From Streptomyces sp. HPF1205 (lineage in GTDB: Bacteria > Actinomycetota > Actinomycetes > Streptomycetales > Streptomycetaceae): a DNA stretch of 64,000 nucleotides. The notes beneath the pieces are model-generated. The model was given only the letters and a program-made list of their open reading frames with translations, was not told the origin of the DNA and made no database searches. Each line of letters opens with the position of its first letter. Position 1 is the stretch's first letter. The DNA lies in the NCBI RefSeq assembly GCF_020400825.1, contig NZ_JAINVH010000004.1, positions 1-64,000 of the forward strand, read 5' to 3'. The position numbers were made by a program, and so were the translations under genes. Below are positions 13,638 through 24,792 of this stretch, one piece after another.

Positions 13638-13666
13638 ACCGTACCAGGTGACGTACCAGGTGACAG
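13638..13666 (-). promoter_or_regulatory. Candidate pyrR operon promoter with a tandem 12-base repeat
   Basis: On the minus strand CTGTCA and TACGGT are 17 bases apart. Transcription would start just before the PyrR loop, giving a leader of about 55-60 nucleotides. The spacer and -10 overlap two perfect adjacent copies of CGTACCAGGTGA (plus-strand reading, 13640-13663). The repeat could be an operator or simply a duplication. The promoter is pattern-based. Confidence 0.45.
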
Positions 13667-13704
13667 CGACGGCCCAGGTCAGGGACCGGTCGGACCTTTT
13701 CGGC

Positions 13705-13734
13705 TTGACGAGGGCGGATTACGCTGCGTAACCT
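13705..13734 (+). promoter_or_regulatory. bldD promoter overlapped by a BldD-box palindrome
   Basis: TTGACG (13705-13710) and TAACCT (13729-13734) are 18 bases apart and form a credible vegetative promoter. The 15-base palindrome ATTACGCTGCGTAAC at 13718-13732 fits the published BldD consensus nTnACnCwGnGTnAn at every fixed position. It covers the spacer and -10, so it would block polymerase. A second, imperfect palindrome (CTCACAGTGAG) follows. BldD autorepression is established in Streptomyces, and this site is the obvious basis for it here. Confidence 0.8.
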
Positions 13735-13770
13735 CACAGTGAGTCACCGAGTTTCCGTCCGGGGAGCCAT

Positions 13771-14277
13771 ATGTCCAGCGATTACGCCAAACAGCTCGGA
13801 GCCAAGCTCCGGGCCATCCGCACGCAGCAGGGCCTTTCCCTGCACGGCGTCGAGGAGAAGTCCCAGGGCCGCTGGAAGGCAGTGGTCGTGGGCTCCTACG
13901 AGCGCGGCGACCGCGCCGTGACCGTGCAGCGTCTCGCCGAGCTCGCCGACTTCTACGGGGTGCCGGTGCAGGAGCTGCTGCCGGGGACGACGCCCGGCGG
14001 CGCCGCCGAGCCCCCGCCGAAGCTGGTCCTCGACCTGGAGCGCCTGTCGCAGGTCCCGCCGGAGAAGGCGGGCCCCCTGCAGCGGTACGCGGCGACGATC
14101 CAGAGCCAGCGCGGCGACTACAACGGCAAGGTGCTCTCCATCCGCCAGGACGACCTGCGCACCCTCGCCGTGATCTACGACCAGTCGCCGTCCGTCCTCA
14201 CCGAGCACCTCATCTCGTGGGGCGTGCTCGACGCGGACGCCCGCCGCGCGGTCCAGCAGCACGAGGAATCCGCCTGA
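13771..14277 (+). CDS. bldD: Developmental master repressor BldD
   Basis: BldD represses sporulation genes during vegetative growth when dimerised by tetrameric cyclic-di-GMP. The 168-residue protein has an N-terminal Xre-type helix-turn-helix (about 8-70, LRAIRTQQGLSLHGVEE) and a C-terminal domain. The RGD at 114-116 and RQDD at 125-128 are the known RGD-X8-RQDD ligand motif, so signalling should be intact. It is transcribed away from pyrR, with which it shares a 200-base intergenic region, and is followed by a hairpin. Confidence 0.97.
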   Translation: MSSDYAKQLGAKLRAIRTQQGLSLHGVEEKSQGRWKAVVVGSYERGDRAVTVQRLAELADFYGVPVQELLPGTTPGGAAEPPPKLVLDLERLSQVPPEKAGPLQRYAATIQSQRGDYNGKVLSIRQDDLRTLAVIYDQSPSVLTEHLISWGVLDADARRAVQQHEESA

Positions 14278-14304
14278 CGACCGTCCCGGACCAGCAGAAA
14301 CGTC

Positions 14305-14347
14305 CCGCCGCCCGTGGCACCTCCCGTCGGGGGGCCGCGGGCGGCGG
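14305..14347 (+). terminator. bldD terminator hairpin
   Basis: CCGCCGCCCG and its exact complement CGGGCGGCGG lie 23 bases apart, about 30 bases downstream of the bldD stop. No T-run follows. Confidence 0.5.
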
Positions 14348-14457
14348 TGTGCGTGCGGCGGGTGTCCGCGCGGGGAGGCGCGCGGCCGGGTCCGGGCACC
14401 GCATACCTTAGAGCTCCGAACAGATACGCAATCCACCGCGCGAGGAGCGCCCACCCG

Positions 14458-15357
14458 GTGACTGACGACGGACTCTCGCGGACCTTCGGACCGGCAACCG
14501 CCGCCGAGGACACCGCAGGAACGGCCGCACCCCAGACCGCATCCCCCTCGGAACCCCCGGCATCCGGTCCGTCCGCCTCCGACGCCCCGGCCGTGCGGCG
14601 CCTGGCGGGGCTGAAGGTGCCCCGGCAGGTGGGGCCGTACTTCGCCACCGCGCCCGAGGACCCGGTGCCGCTGGGCGACTTCGCCGCCGCGAGCGGGCGG
14701 CGGGTGGCACGGGCGCGGTGCGCGCACTGGGCCCGGCTCGGCGGCGACAGCGGTTACGAACTGTGCGCCGACGAGGAGGGCACCGTCCGGGCGGTGCTGC
14801 TGGACTTCGACGAGGACGAGCGGTTCGTGAGCTCCTCCCCGGAGGCGTTCGCCGCGGGTCTGAGGGAGCTGGACCGGGCGCTGCGCGCCATCGTCGGCAC
14901 CGACCGGCCGCAGGCCGCGGCGGCGGCCCACGACCGCCTCGCGGAGCGGCTGCGGGCCGCGGACCCGGCGGCGTTCGCCGACGACGAGCACTGGTGGCCG
15001 CTGGTCCTCGACGACATCCGCGACACCGCGAGCGCCGAGAACTACGCGGCCTTCGAGTACGTCGACCCGGTCGAGGGCAAGCGGATCGTCACCCGCGCCG
15101 GCGCCGTCGCCCTGCACCCCGAGGAGCGGCTGTGGGCGAGCCTGCGGGCCGCCGGCGTCGAACCGGAGCAGGTGCTGCGCGTCCACACCGACCTGGAGCC
15201 GTGCTTCCTGCCCGGCCACTACTGCTCGATGTGGCTCGCCCAGGTCTTCCCGGACGCCGAGATGACGCACAGCTTCCCGTACGGCGAGACGGCCGCCTCC
15301 CGCGCCGAGGGCGTCCGGCAGCTGCGCGAGTACGCCGAGCGGTCCGCGGACGCCTGA
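14458..15357 (+). CDS. SUKH-like domain fused to a nucleic acid/nucleotide deaminase-like domain
   Basis: The protein is 299 residues with a GTG start and an AGGAG site about 10 bases upstream. Residues 1-45 are low-complexity linker. About 45-145 resembles the SUKH-4 immunity-type fold (LARLGGDSGYELCADEEGTV, then FVSSSPEAFAAGLRELD). The C-terminal part from about 190 resembles cytidine-deaminase-fold toxins such as the YwqJ/XOO_2897 group. The zinc-site residues are all in order: HPE at 220-222, then EPC-x6-C (Cys249, Cys256), followed by FPDAEMTHSFPYG. SUKH proteins usually neutralise polymorphic toxins, while deaminases are usually the toxins. Having both in one chain, with no secretion signal and no partner nearby, is unusual. 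Assignment is by motif recognition. It could act as an immunity protein, a housekeeping deaminase or a relic. Confidence 0.65.
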   Translation: MTDDGLSRTFGPATAAEDTAGTAAPQTASPSEPPASGPSASDAPAVRRLAGLKVPRQVGPYFATAPEDPVPLGDFAAASGRRVARARCAHWARLGGDSGYELCADEEGTVRAVLLDFDEDERFVSSSPEAFAAGLRELDRALRAIVGTDRPQAAAAAHDRLAERLRAADPAAFADDEHWWPLVLDDIRDTASAENYAAFEYVDPVEGKRIVTRAGAVALHPEERLWASLRAAGVEPEQVLRVHTDLEPCFLPGHYCSMWLAQVFPDAEMTHSFPYGETAASRAEGVRQLREYAERSADA

Positions 15358-15367
15358 GGAACGCGCG

Positions 15368-15408
15368 GGGCCCGGCGGCGCAGGATCCCCTCCTGTGCCG
15401 CCGGGCCC
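15368..15408. terminator. Bidirectional terminator between convergent genes
   Basis: Eighteen-base arms with a single mismatch (GGGCCCGGCGGCGCAGGA against its complement) surround a 5-base loop. It lies exactly between the plus-strand deaminase-like gene and minus-strand nusB, serving both. Confidence 0.75.
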
Positions 15409-15437
15409 GGCGCGTGCCGCGTCGCGGCGCGCTGCCG

Positions 15438-15863
15438 TCAGCGCTTCAGCGTCGGCTTCAGCTCCAGCAGCCGGCCGAGCAGCCCGTTGACGAAGGACGG
15501 CGACTCGTCGGTGGAGAACTCCTTGGCGAGCTGCACGGCCTCGTCCAGGGCGACCGCGTCGGGGACGTCGTCCTCCCAGATCAGCTCGTACGCGCCCAGC
15601 CGCAGCACATTGCGGTCCACGACCGGCATACGGTCCAGGGTCCAGCCCACCGCGTAGCCGGACAGCAACTCGTCGATCCGCTCGGCGTGCGCCGCGCAGC
15701 CCTCCACGAGCTGCATCGTGTACTCGGTGACGGGGGGCTGCCGGTCGTCGGTCCTGGCGAGCCGGATCCAGTCCGCCATGACGGTCAGCGGGTCGGCGCC
15801 CCGCTGATCCGCTTCGAACAGGATCTGGAAGGCCCGTTTCCGGGCCTTGTTGCGGGCAGCCAC
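15438..15863 (-). CDS. nusB: Transcription antitermination factor NusB
   Basis: NusB binds boxA RNA with NusE and supports rRNA antitermination. The 141 residues are all-helical and begin ARNKARKRAFQILFEADQRG. The end carries DEAVQLAKEFSTDESPSFVNGLLGRL, the NusB signature. A GTG start lies only 2 bases after the efp stop, so the two are likely co-transcribed. The efp-nusB pair near the aro genes is common in Gram-positive genomes. Confidence 0.96.
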   Translation of the reverse strand: MAARNKARKRAFQILFEADQRGADPLTVMADWIRLARTDDRQPPVTEYTMQLVEGCAAHAERIDELLSGYAVGWTLDRMPVVDRNVLRLGAYELIWEDDVPDAVALDEAVQLAKEFSTDESPSFVNGLLGRLLELKPTLKR

Positions 15864-15865
15864 GG

Positions 15866-16432
15866 TTAGCTGTTCACCCGGCCGAGGTAGTCGCCCGTAC
15901 GAGTGTCGACCTTGACCTTCTCACCCGTGGTGATGAACAGCGGGACGCCGATCTCGTGGCCGGTCTCCAGCCGGGCCGGCTTGGTGCCGCCGGTGGAGCG
16001 GTCGCCCTGCACGCCGGGCTCGGTGTACTCGATGACCAGCTCGACGGAGGCGGGCAGTTCGATGTACAGGGGCGCGCCCTCGTACATCGCCACGACGGCG
16101 TCGTTGCCCTCCAGCAGGTAGTGGGCGGCGTCGCCGACGACCTCGGGGGTGATGGTGATCTGGTCGTACGTCTCGGTGTCCATGAAGACGAAGTCGGCGC
16201 CGTCCTTGTAGGAGAACTGCATGCCGCGCTTGTCGACATTGGCGGTCTCGACCTTCAAGCCCGCGTTGAAGGTCTTGTCGACGACCTTCCCGGACAGCAC
16301 GTGCTTCAGCTTGGTGCGCACGAAGGCGGGGCCTTTGCCGGGCTTGACGTGCTGGAACTCGACGACGGTCCAGAGCTGGTCGCCGTCGAGCTTGAGCACG
16401 AGGCCGTTCTTGAGGTCGTTCGTGGTGGCCAC
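15866..16432 (-). CDS. efp: Translation elongation factor P
   Basis: EF-P relieves ribosome stalling at polyproline stretches, a useful function in a proteome this rich in proline. The 188 residues form the KOW-like domain and two OB domains. The conserved tip loop [12 protein letters not shown] contains Lys33, the position modified or used in the peptidyl-transferase centre. The end has GDYLGRVN. I start at GTG ([10 protein letters not shown]), the family N-terminus. The open frame upstream adds 49 residues of non-conserved sequence that overlap the spacer and the end of the next gene. Confidence 0.97.
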   Translation of the reverse strand: MATTNDLKNGLVLKLDGDQLWTVVEFQHVKPGKGPAFVRTKLKHVLSGKVVDKTFNAGLKVETANVDKRGMQFSYKDGADFVFMDTETYDQITITPEVVGDAAHYLLEGNDAVVAMYEGAPLYIELPASVELVIEYTEPGVQGDRSTGGTKPARLETGHEIGVPLFITTGEKVKVDTRTGDYLGRVNS

Positions 16433-16484
16433 GGTTGCGGAATCTCCTGAAAGTGCTGCTTGGGGACCAGGGAAGGGGCGCCGG

Positions 16485-17594
16485 TCACAGCGCGAGCAGT
16501 TCCTTGGTCGTGATGGTGAGTAGCTCGGGCCCGCCGTCCGCCGTGGGACGTACGACGAGTGTGTCGTCGATGCGGACACCGCCGCGGCCCGGAAGGTGGA
16601 CCCCCGGCTCGACGGTGACCGGCACGCAAGCGTCCAGTTTACCCATGGCCGCCGGCGACAACTGCGGGTCCTCGTCGATTTCGAGGCCCACCCCGTGCCC
16701 GCTCCAGGGGGCCAGCCCCTCGGTGTGGCCGGCCGCGGTCAGCGGCTGCCGGGTCGCCCGGTCCACGTCCCGGCAGGCGACGCCGGGCGCGAGGGCCTCC
16801 CGGCCGGCCCGCTGGGCGTCGAAGACCAGCTCGTACAGCTCGATCTGCCAGGGCGCGGGAGCGGTGCCGATGACGAAGGTGCGGCCCACCTCGCAGCGGT
16901 AGCCGCGGTAGCAGGCGCCGAGCCGGACGGTCAGGAAGTCCCCCTCCTCGACGCGGCGGTCGGTCGGCACGTGGCGGGCGGTGCCCGAGTGCGGGCCGGT
17001 GCCGACGGAGGTGGGGAAGGCGGGTCCCTCAGCGCCGTGGTCGACGAGGCGGCGCTCCAGCTCCAGGGCCAGGTGCCGCTCGGTGCGGCCGACCAGGATG
17101 GACTCCAGCAGCTCGCCGAGGGCCTGGTCGGTGATCTCGGCGGCGATGCGCAGGGCGCCGATCTCGTGCTCGTCCTTGATCAGGCGCAGTTGTTCCACGG
17201 CGCCGCCGAGGTCGGACAGCCGCAGCCCGTCGGCGACCGAGGAGACGGCGCGGTGCCGGCTGACGGTCAGGTGGTGCTCCTCCACGGCGAGCGAGTCCGC
17301 GTGCCGCTCCCGGGCGAGCTCGGCGGCGGCGACGGCGGCGTCGCCCTCCGGGGAGGGCAGCACGAGCGAGCGCAGGTCGTCGGGCGGCCCCGCCTCGTTC
17401 CCGTCGTCGGGCGGCGGCCGCAGGTGCACCAGGACGTCCTCGCCGGCCGGTCCGATCAGGAGCGCCGCGCCGGCGGGCGCGCTGCCGGTCAGGTAGCGCA
17501 CGTTGGCCGGGCGGGTCACCAGGGCAGCGCCGATCCCGGCCGCGGTACACCGGTCGCGCAGCCGTTCCCTGCGGATCGCATGCACTTGCGCCAT
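16485..17594 (-). CDS. Aminopeptidase P / prolidase-fold protein with altered metal ligands
   Basis: It has the two-part layout of M24 proline peptidases: an N-terminal creatinase-like domain (about 1-135) and a C-terminal pita-bread domain (about 140-369). The family normally uses two Asp, one His and two Glu to bind two metals. His300 (SGHGVGLEI) and Glu329 (VTVEPGVH) are kept. The first Asp is replaced by Arg224 ([15 protein letters not shown]), the second position reads Glu235, and the last Glu is Asp343 (GGVRIDD). Substrate-site [12 protein letters not shown] is retained. It may be a peptidase with a modified site or a non-catalytic homologue. It lies upstream of efp on the same strand, a position often held by pepQ. 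Confidence 0.85.
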   Translation of the reverse strand: MAQVHAIRRERLRDRCTAAGIGAALVTRPANVRYLTGSAPAGAALLIGPAGEDVLVHLRPPPDDGNEAGPPDDLRSLVLPSPEGDAAVAAAELARERHADSLAVEEHHLTVSRHRAVSSVADGLRLSDLGGAVEQLRLIKDEHEIGALRIAAEITDQALGELLESILVGRTERHLALELERRLVDHGAEGPAFPTSVGTGPHSGTARHVPTDRRVEEGDFLTVRLGACYRGYRCEVGRTFVIGTAPAPWQIELYELVFDAQRAGREALAPGVACRDVDRATRQPLTAAGHTEGLAPWSGHGVGLEIDEDPQLSPAAMGKLDACVPVTVEPGVHLPGRGGVRIDDTLVVRPTADGGPELLTITTKELLAL

Positions 17595-17658
17595 GCCGCG
17601 AGCTTAGGTCGGGAAGCGGTCCGGCGCCCCTTTTAGGCGTCCGCCGGCGACGGGCGCC

Positions 17659-18369
17659 TCACCGGACGGGCGGGCCCTGGACGCTGCGGGCCACCACCCG
17701 GTCCAGCGCGGCGGCCGCGGCGGGCACGTCGAGCTGGGAGTTGTCGATGATGGGCAGTCCGGAGCCGTACCAGCCGGCCATGCGCCCGTGGATGCGGGCG
17801 ACCTCCTCGTCGGACAGTCTGCGGTTGCCGCTGCGCTCGGCGTTGCGGGTCAGCACGACGTCCAGGCCGGGCAGCAGGACGACCGGGAGCAGGCCGGGGC
17901 CGACGTGCCGCTTCCAGCCGCCGAGGCCGACGGCGGGCCGGTCGGGGAAGACGGCGTCGTCGATGATGCAGGACACGCCGTTGGCCAGGAAGTTGCGGGC
18001 GGCGAAGCCGCAGGTGCGCCGGGCCAGGCGGTACTGCGCCTCGGAGTGCTCGTTCCATCCCGCCTGCGGGTCGGCGAAGCCCGCGCGGACCCATTCGCGC
18101 ACGTCGTCGAGGCTGATGTGCGCGGTCGGGGAGCCGCGGTGGTCGGCCCAGTACCGGGCGATGGTGGTCTTCCCTGCGCCCGCCGCGCCGATCAGCAGGA
18201 CCGCGACGGGGCCGTGGGCGGCGCCGGACAGTGAGCCGCCGCCGGGAGGCGCGGGCACCTGTACGGGGCCGGGTGCGGGCAGCGGGAACTGCCCCGTGTT
18301 GCTGCCCGGCCCCGAGCCGGGTCCCGGCTGCGGCGCCCCCACAGCGTGCGGCGTCAAGGTCCACTCCAA
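17659..18369 (-). CDS. P-loop ATPase / kinase-like protein of unknown substrate
   Basis: The 236-residue protein has a proline/glycine-rich N-terminus (about 1-50) and then an AAA_33 or zeta-toxin-like P-loop domain. Walker A is GAAGAGKTT near 61-69. HISLDDVREWVRAGFADPQ follows, then IIDDAVFP as a Walker B-like strand and a basic lid segment with LTRNAERSGNRRLSDEEVARIHGRMAGWY. This layout resembles small-molecule or nucleotide kinases. The start is uncertain. I chose TTG (LEWTLTPHAVG) because the upstream frame runs into the aroQ region. A later GTG is also possible. No antitoxin partner is evident. Confidence 0.7.
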   Translation of the reverse strand: MEWTLTPHAVGAPQPGPGSGPGSNTGQFPLPAPGPVQVPAPPGGGSLSGAAHGPVAVLLIGAAGAGKTTIARYWADHRGSPTAHISLDDVREWVRAGFADPQAGWNEHSEAQYRLARRTCGFAARNFLANGVSCIIDDAVFPDRPAVGLGGWKRHVGPGLLPVVLLPGLDVVLTRNAERSGNRRLSDEEVARIHGRMAGWYGSGLPIIDNSQLDVPAAAAALDRVVARSVQGPPVR

Positions 18370-18511
18370 GGTTCGCGTCGCGACCGGCGGGTAGCTGGCC
18401 GTTCGAGGGAACGGTACCCGATCGCCGTCCTCGGGGTGGGTGGCGGTTCGCCGTCGCGGGCAAGGCAGTTCACCCGGTGGCGCGCCAAGTCGCGACCCGG
18501 ACGCGGCCGGC

Positions 18512-21796
<3,285 letters not shown>

Positions 21797-21908
21797 CGGT
21801 GCTCCCTCGTTCTCCGCCGGGGTACGTACGGTCCGGCGACGCGTGCTCCGATCCTGCCACGAACGGCGGGCCGGGCCGGCCCGCGTCCAGCGTGCGGACC
21901 GCGCCTCC

Positions 21909-22760
21909 TCACGGCTCCCGGGGGGCCGCCGGGCGCAGGGCTGCCTCGCCCGCGGCGCGCATCGCGGCAAGGGGTGCCGGGGCGCGGCCGGTGTGCTGTT
22001 CGACCTGGAGAACGGCCTGGTGGACCAGCAGGTCGAGGCCGCCGACGACGGGGGCGCCGCGGCCGGCCCAGGCGGCGGCCAGGGCGGTGGGCCAGGGGTC
22101 GTAGAGGACGTCGAACAGAGTGCCGGGGGCGGCGGGCACGGCGGCGGCCAGGTGGTCGGTGGCACCGGCCGGGGTGGTGGCCACGACCAGGGGGGCGGTC
22201 AGGGCGTGGGCCGCGTCGGCCCAGTCGGCGGTGCGTACGCTCACCCCGAGCCGCTCGCCCCACTGCCGCATCTCGGCGGCGCGGGCGGGTCCGCGTACGT
22301 AGGCCGTGACGTCGCCCGGGCAGAGCCGGGACAGGGCGGCCAGGGCGGAGGAGGCGGTGGCGCCGGCGCCGAGGATCGCCGCGGCGGGCACGGAGGTGAT
22401 GCCGCGCTCGCGCAGGGCGGCGAGCATGCCGGGGATGTCGGTGTTGTCGCCGGTACGTGTGCCGTCGGGCCGGAACACCACGGTGTTGACGGCCTCCACC
22501 GAGGCGGCGGTCGCACTGACCTCGTCCAGCAGCGGGATGACGGCCCGCTTGAGGGGCATGGTCAGCGACAGCCCCGCCCATTGCGCCGGATCGAGCTTGT
22601 CGACGAAGCCGGGCAGCGCCTCCTCGTCCACCTCGAACCGGTCGTACCGCCAGTCGTCGAGCCCGAGCGCGGCATAGGCGGCGCGGTGCAGCACGGGCGA
22701 GAGCGAGTGCGCGATGGGCGAGCCGAGCACGGCCGCCCGGTGCGCGCCGCGGGGGGTCAT
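21909..22760 (-). CDS. aroE: Shikimate dehydrogenase
   Basis: It reduces 3-dehydroshikimate with NADPH. The 283-residue protein has the shikimate-binding [16 protein letters not shown] segment near the N-terminus. Catalytic Lys71 lies in LSLTMPLKR and Asp108 in GDNTDIPG, and the dinucleotide loop is LGAGATASS near 129-137. The ATG overlaps the mltG stop by four bases. A 112-base gap separates it from aroC. Confidence 0.94.
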   Translation of the reverse strand: MTPRGAHRAAVLGSPIAHSLSPVLHRAAYAALGLDDWRYDRFEVDEEALPGFVDKLDPAQWAGLSLTMPLKRAVIPLLDEVSATAASVEAVNTVVFRPDGTRTGDNTDIPGMLAALRERGITSVPAAAILGAGATASSALAALSRLCPGDVTAYVRGPARAAEMRQWGERLGVSVRTADWADAAHALTAPLVVATTPAGATDHLAAAVPAAPGTLFDVLYDPWPTALAAAWAGRGAPVVGGLDLLVHQAVLQVEQHTGRAPAPLAAMRAAGEAALRPAAPREP

Positions 22761-24691
22761 CCGCCGTGCTCCCTCTGGTACGCGTTGAACGCCTGGACGT
22801 TCTTCTGGTGCTCGGCGTAGCTGTTCGTGAAGCGCGTGTCGCCGGGTTTGACGGTGACGAAGTACAGCCAGTTGCCCGCGGTGGGGTTGAGCGCGGCCTC
22901 GATGGCCTGGTGACCGGGGTTGTCGATGGGGCCGGGCGGCAGACCCTTGTGCAGGTAGGTGTTGTACGGCGAGGCGTACTGCGTGTCCTTGTTCGTCGTG
23001 TTCAGCGTCGAGCGGCCCATGGCGTAGTTGAGCGTGGAGTCGAAGCCGAGCGCCATGTTCTGGTCGAGCCGGTTGTATATCACCCGGGAGACCTTGCCGA
23101 AGTCGGCGGCCTCCTGCGCCTCGGCCTGCACCAGGCTCGCGATCTTCAGGATGTCCTCCGGCGACTTCCCGAGCTTGGTCGCGCTGTTCTCCAGACCGTC
23201 CTTCGTGTACTCGGCGTTGGCCTGGTTGACCATCTGCCGGACGACGTCGGCCGGTTTCATCGACTGGGCGATGCTGTACTTGGCCGGGAAGAGGAATCCC
23301 TCCAGGTTCCCGTGCGCCCACGACGGCAGCCCCACGTTCGCGCCCTTGACCGCCGATGCGGTGGTACCCGCCTTGACGTGGAGCTTGGCGTCGATCGCCT
23401 GGTAGATGCGGGTGGCTCGCCAGCCCTCGGGGATGATCATCGCGTTCTGCGACTTCGGATCGAGCATCATCGTCACGGCGTCGGCGGCCGACATCTGGCG
23501 GTGCAGGACGTAGATCCCGGCCTGGATCGTGCGGCCCTTGGGGTTCTTGCCGGCGGCGGACGTGAAGGCCTCCACGCTTTTGACGACGTCGGCCTTCTTG
23601 AGGATGTTGCCCATGGTGGTCAGCGTGGAGCCCGTGGGGATGTCCACCTGGACGTCGCCTGTGCCCTGGCCGGAGTAGTCGGGGGCGGGGCCGAAGTGGT
23701 TCTCGTAGAAGTGGTAGCCGAAGTACGCGGCGCCGCCGAGGCCGCCGGCCAGGACGACGGCCACCACCAGGCAGGCGCAGCCACTGCGGCGCTTCTTGCC
23801 CTTCTGCGGGGCCGCGCCCGCGCGCCGCCCGGTTCCGGCCGAGGGGGAGTCGTCGTCATGGTCGTCCTCGTCGCGATCGGCGAAGAACGCGTGCTCGCGC
23901 GGGTTCTCCTCGTGCTCGGGTTCCCAGGAGCCGGTCTCCTCGGGCGCCGCGCGCAGCGGTCCCGCCCCGGCTTCCTGCGGGTGGCCCATGCCGTGCCCGG
24001 GGTCCTGGCCGGGGCCGGGACGGCCGGCGTCCTGCCGGCGGCCGGGGCCCATGCCCTGCCCCATGTTCTGACCCTGGCCCTGGCCCATGTCCTGGCCCGG
24101 GCCCATGCCCTGCCCCATGTTCTGGCCCGGGCCCATGCCCTGGCCGGGCCCGGTTCCCATCGGCCCCTGGCCGGGGCCCTGCCCCATGCCCTGCCGCCGG
24201 AACTGCGGCTGCTGCGGGGGCGGGTAGCCGCCCTGCCCGTAGAAGTCGTGCCCGCCGGTGGCGTACGGGTCCTGCGGCTGCTGCCCGCCGTAGGGGTCCT
24301 GGTGGCCGAAGGCGCCGGTCCGGTGCGATCCCGTGTCGTAGCCGTCGTAGTGCCCCTGCGGGTACTGCTGCTGGTGCTGCTGTTGGTGCTGCTGCTGGTG
24401 CTGCTGGGGGTACGGCTGCTGCTGAGGCTGCTGTTGCTGCTGCGGCTGCTGGGGATACGCCTGCTGCTGGGGGTACTGCTGCTGCGGGTACTGCTCCTGG
24501 GGGTAGCCCTGCTGCGGGTAGGGCTGCTGCCGGCCGGTGGCGTACGGGTCCTGCCAGCCGTCCTGCTGCTGGGGGTACGGCTGCTGCTGCGGTGGCTGCT
24601 GGTATCCCTGGCCCTGGTCGTACACGTCACCGAAGAGCGGGTCCTCGGGGTGCCACGGTTCCGAGCCGGAGCCCCGGCCATAGTCAGTCAT
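22757..24691 (-). CDS. mltG: Endolytic murein transglycosylase MltG with a very long cytoplasmic N-terminus
   Basis: MltG cleaves nascent peptidoglycan strands at the membrane. The C-terminal YceG domain (about 345-640) holds the likely catalytic Glu524 in ASLVQAEAQ and the FVTVKPGDTRFTNSYAEHQ end motif. A single membrane helix spans about 304-322. The preceding 300 cytoplasmic residues are unusual: a Q/P/Y-rich stretch (about 30-112), a Gly-Met-Gln repeat (about 168-217, units like GMGPGQ) and an acidic segment (about 258-283). Such tails may interact with divisome or tip-growth proteins, but this is inference. The start ATG has no strong ribosome site. The gene sits between aroE and ruvX. 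Confidence 0.93.
   Translation of the reverse strand: MTDYGRGSGSEPWHPEDPLFGDVYDQGQGYQQPPQQQPYPQQQDGWQDPYATGRQQPYPQQGYPQEQYPQQQYPQQQAYPQQPQQQQQPQQQPYPQQHQQQHQQQHQQQYPQGHYDGYDTGSHRTGAFGHQDPYGGQQPQDPYATGGHDFYGQGGYPPPQQPQFRRQGMGQGPGQGPMGTGPGQGMGPGQNMGQGMGPGQDMGQGQGQNMGQGMGPGRRQDAGRPGPGQDPGHGMGHPQEAGAGPLRAAPEETGSWEPEHEENPREHAFFADRDEDDHDDDSPSAGTGRRAGAAPQKGKKRRSGCACLVVAVVLAGGLGGAAYFGYHFYENHFGPAPDYSGQGTGDVQVDIPTGSTLTTMGNILKKADVVKSVEAFTSAAGKNPKGRTIQAGIYVLHRQMSAADAVTMMLDPKSQNAMIIPEGWRATRIYQAIDAKLHVKAGTTASAVKGANVGLPSWAHGNLEGFLFPAKYSIAQSMKPADVVRQMVNQANAEYTKDGLENSATKLGKSPEDILKIASLVQAEAQEAADFGKVSRVIYNRLDQNMALGFDSTLNYAMGRSTLNTTNKDTQYASPYNTYLHKGLPPGPIDNPGHQAIEAALNPTAGNWLYFVTVKPGDTRFTNSYAEHQKNVQAFNAYQREHGG
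24040..24180. repeat. Coding tandem repeat in mltG (Gly-Met-Gly-Pro-Gly-Gln units)
   Basis: Near-identical units reading CCCATGTTCTGGCCC and CCCATGCCCTG alternate several times. In the mltG frame they encode GMGPGQ/NMGQ/DMGQ repeats. Such DNA is prone to length change in multiples of three. Confidence 0.75.
24365..24600. repeat. CTG-rich coding tract in mltG (polyglutamine/QQYPQ region)
   Basis: Runs of CTGCTG, GTGCTGCTG and GGGGTACTGCTG encode Gln-rich blocks on the minus strand, including QQHQQQHQQQHQQQ. The tract is likely length-variable between strains. Confidence 0.75.
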
Positions 24692-24792
24692 CGGTCCCCT
24701 TGGTACGCGGCCGGCAGCCGGCCTGCCGACCTTGCGAAACGGGCGGCGCCCCAGGGCGCCGCCGTGTCGCGCGGAACGTTACCGTACCGCGA

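Noticed and set aside
17659..18369. Zeta-toxin/antitoxin pair
   Set aside because: The P-loop protein only loosely resembles zeta toxin and no epsilon-type antitoxin is adjacent.
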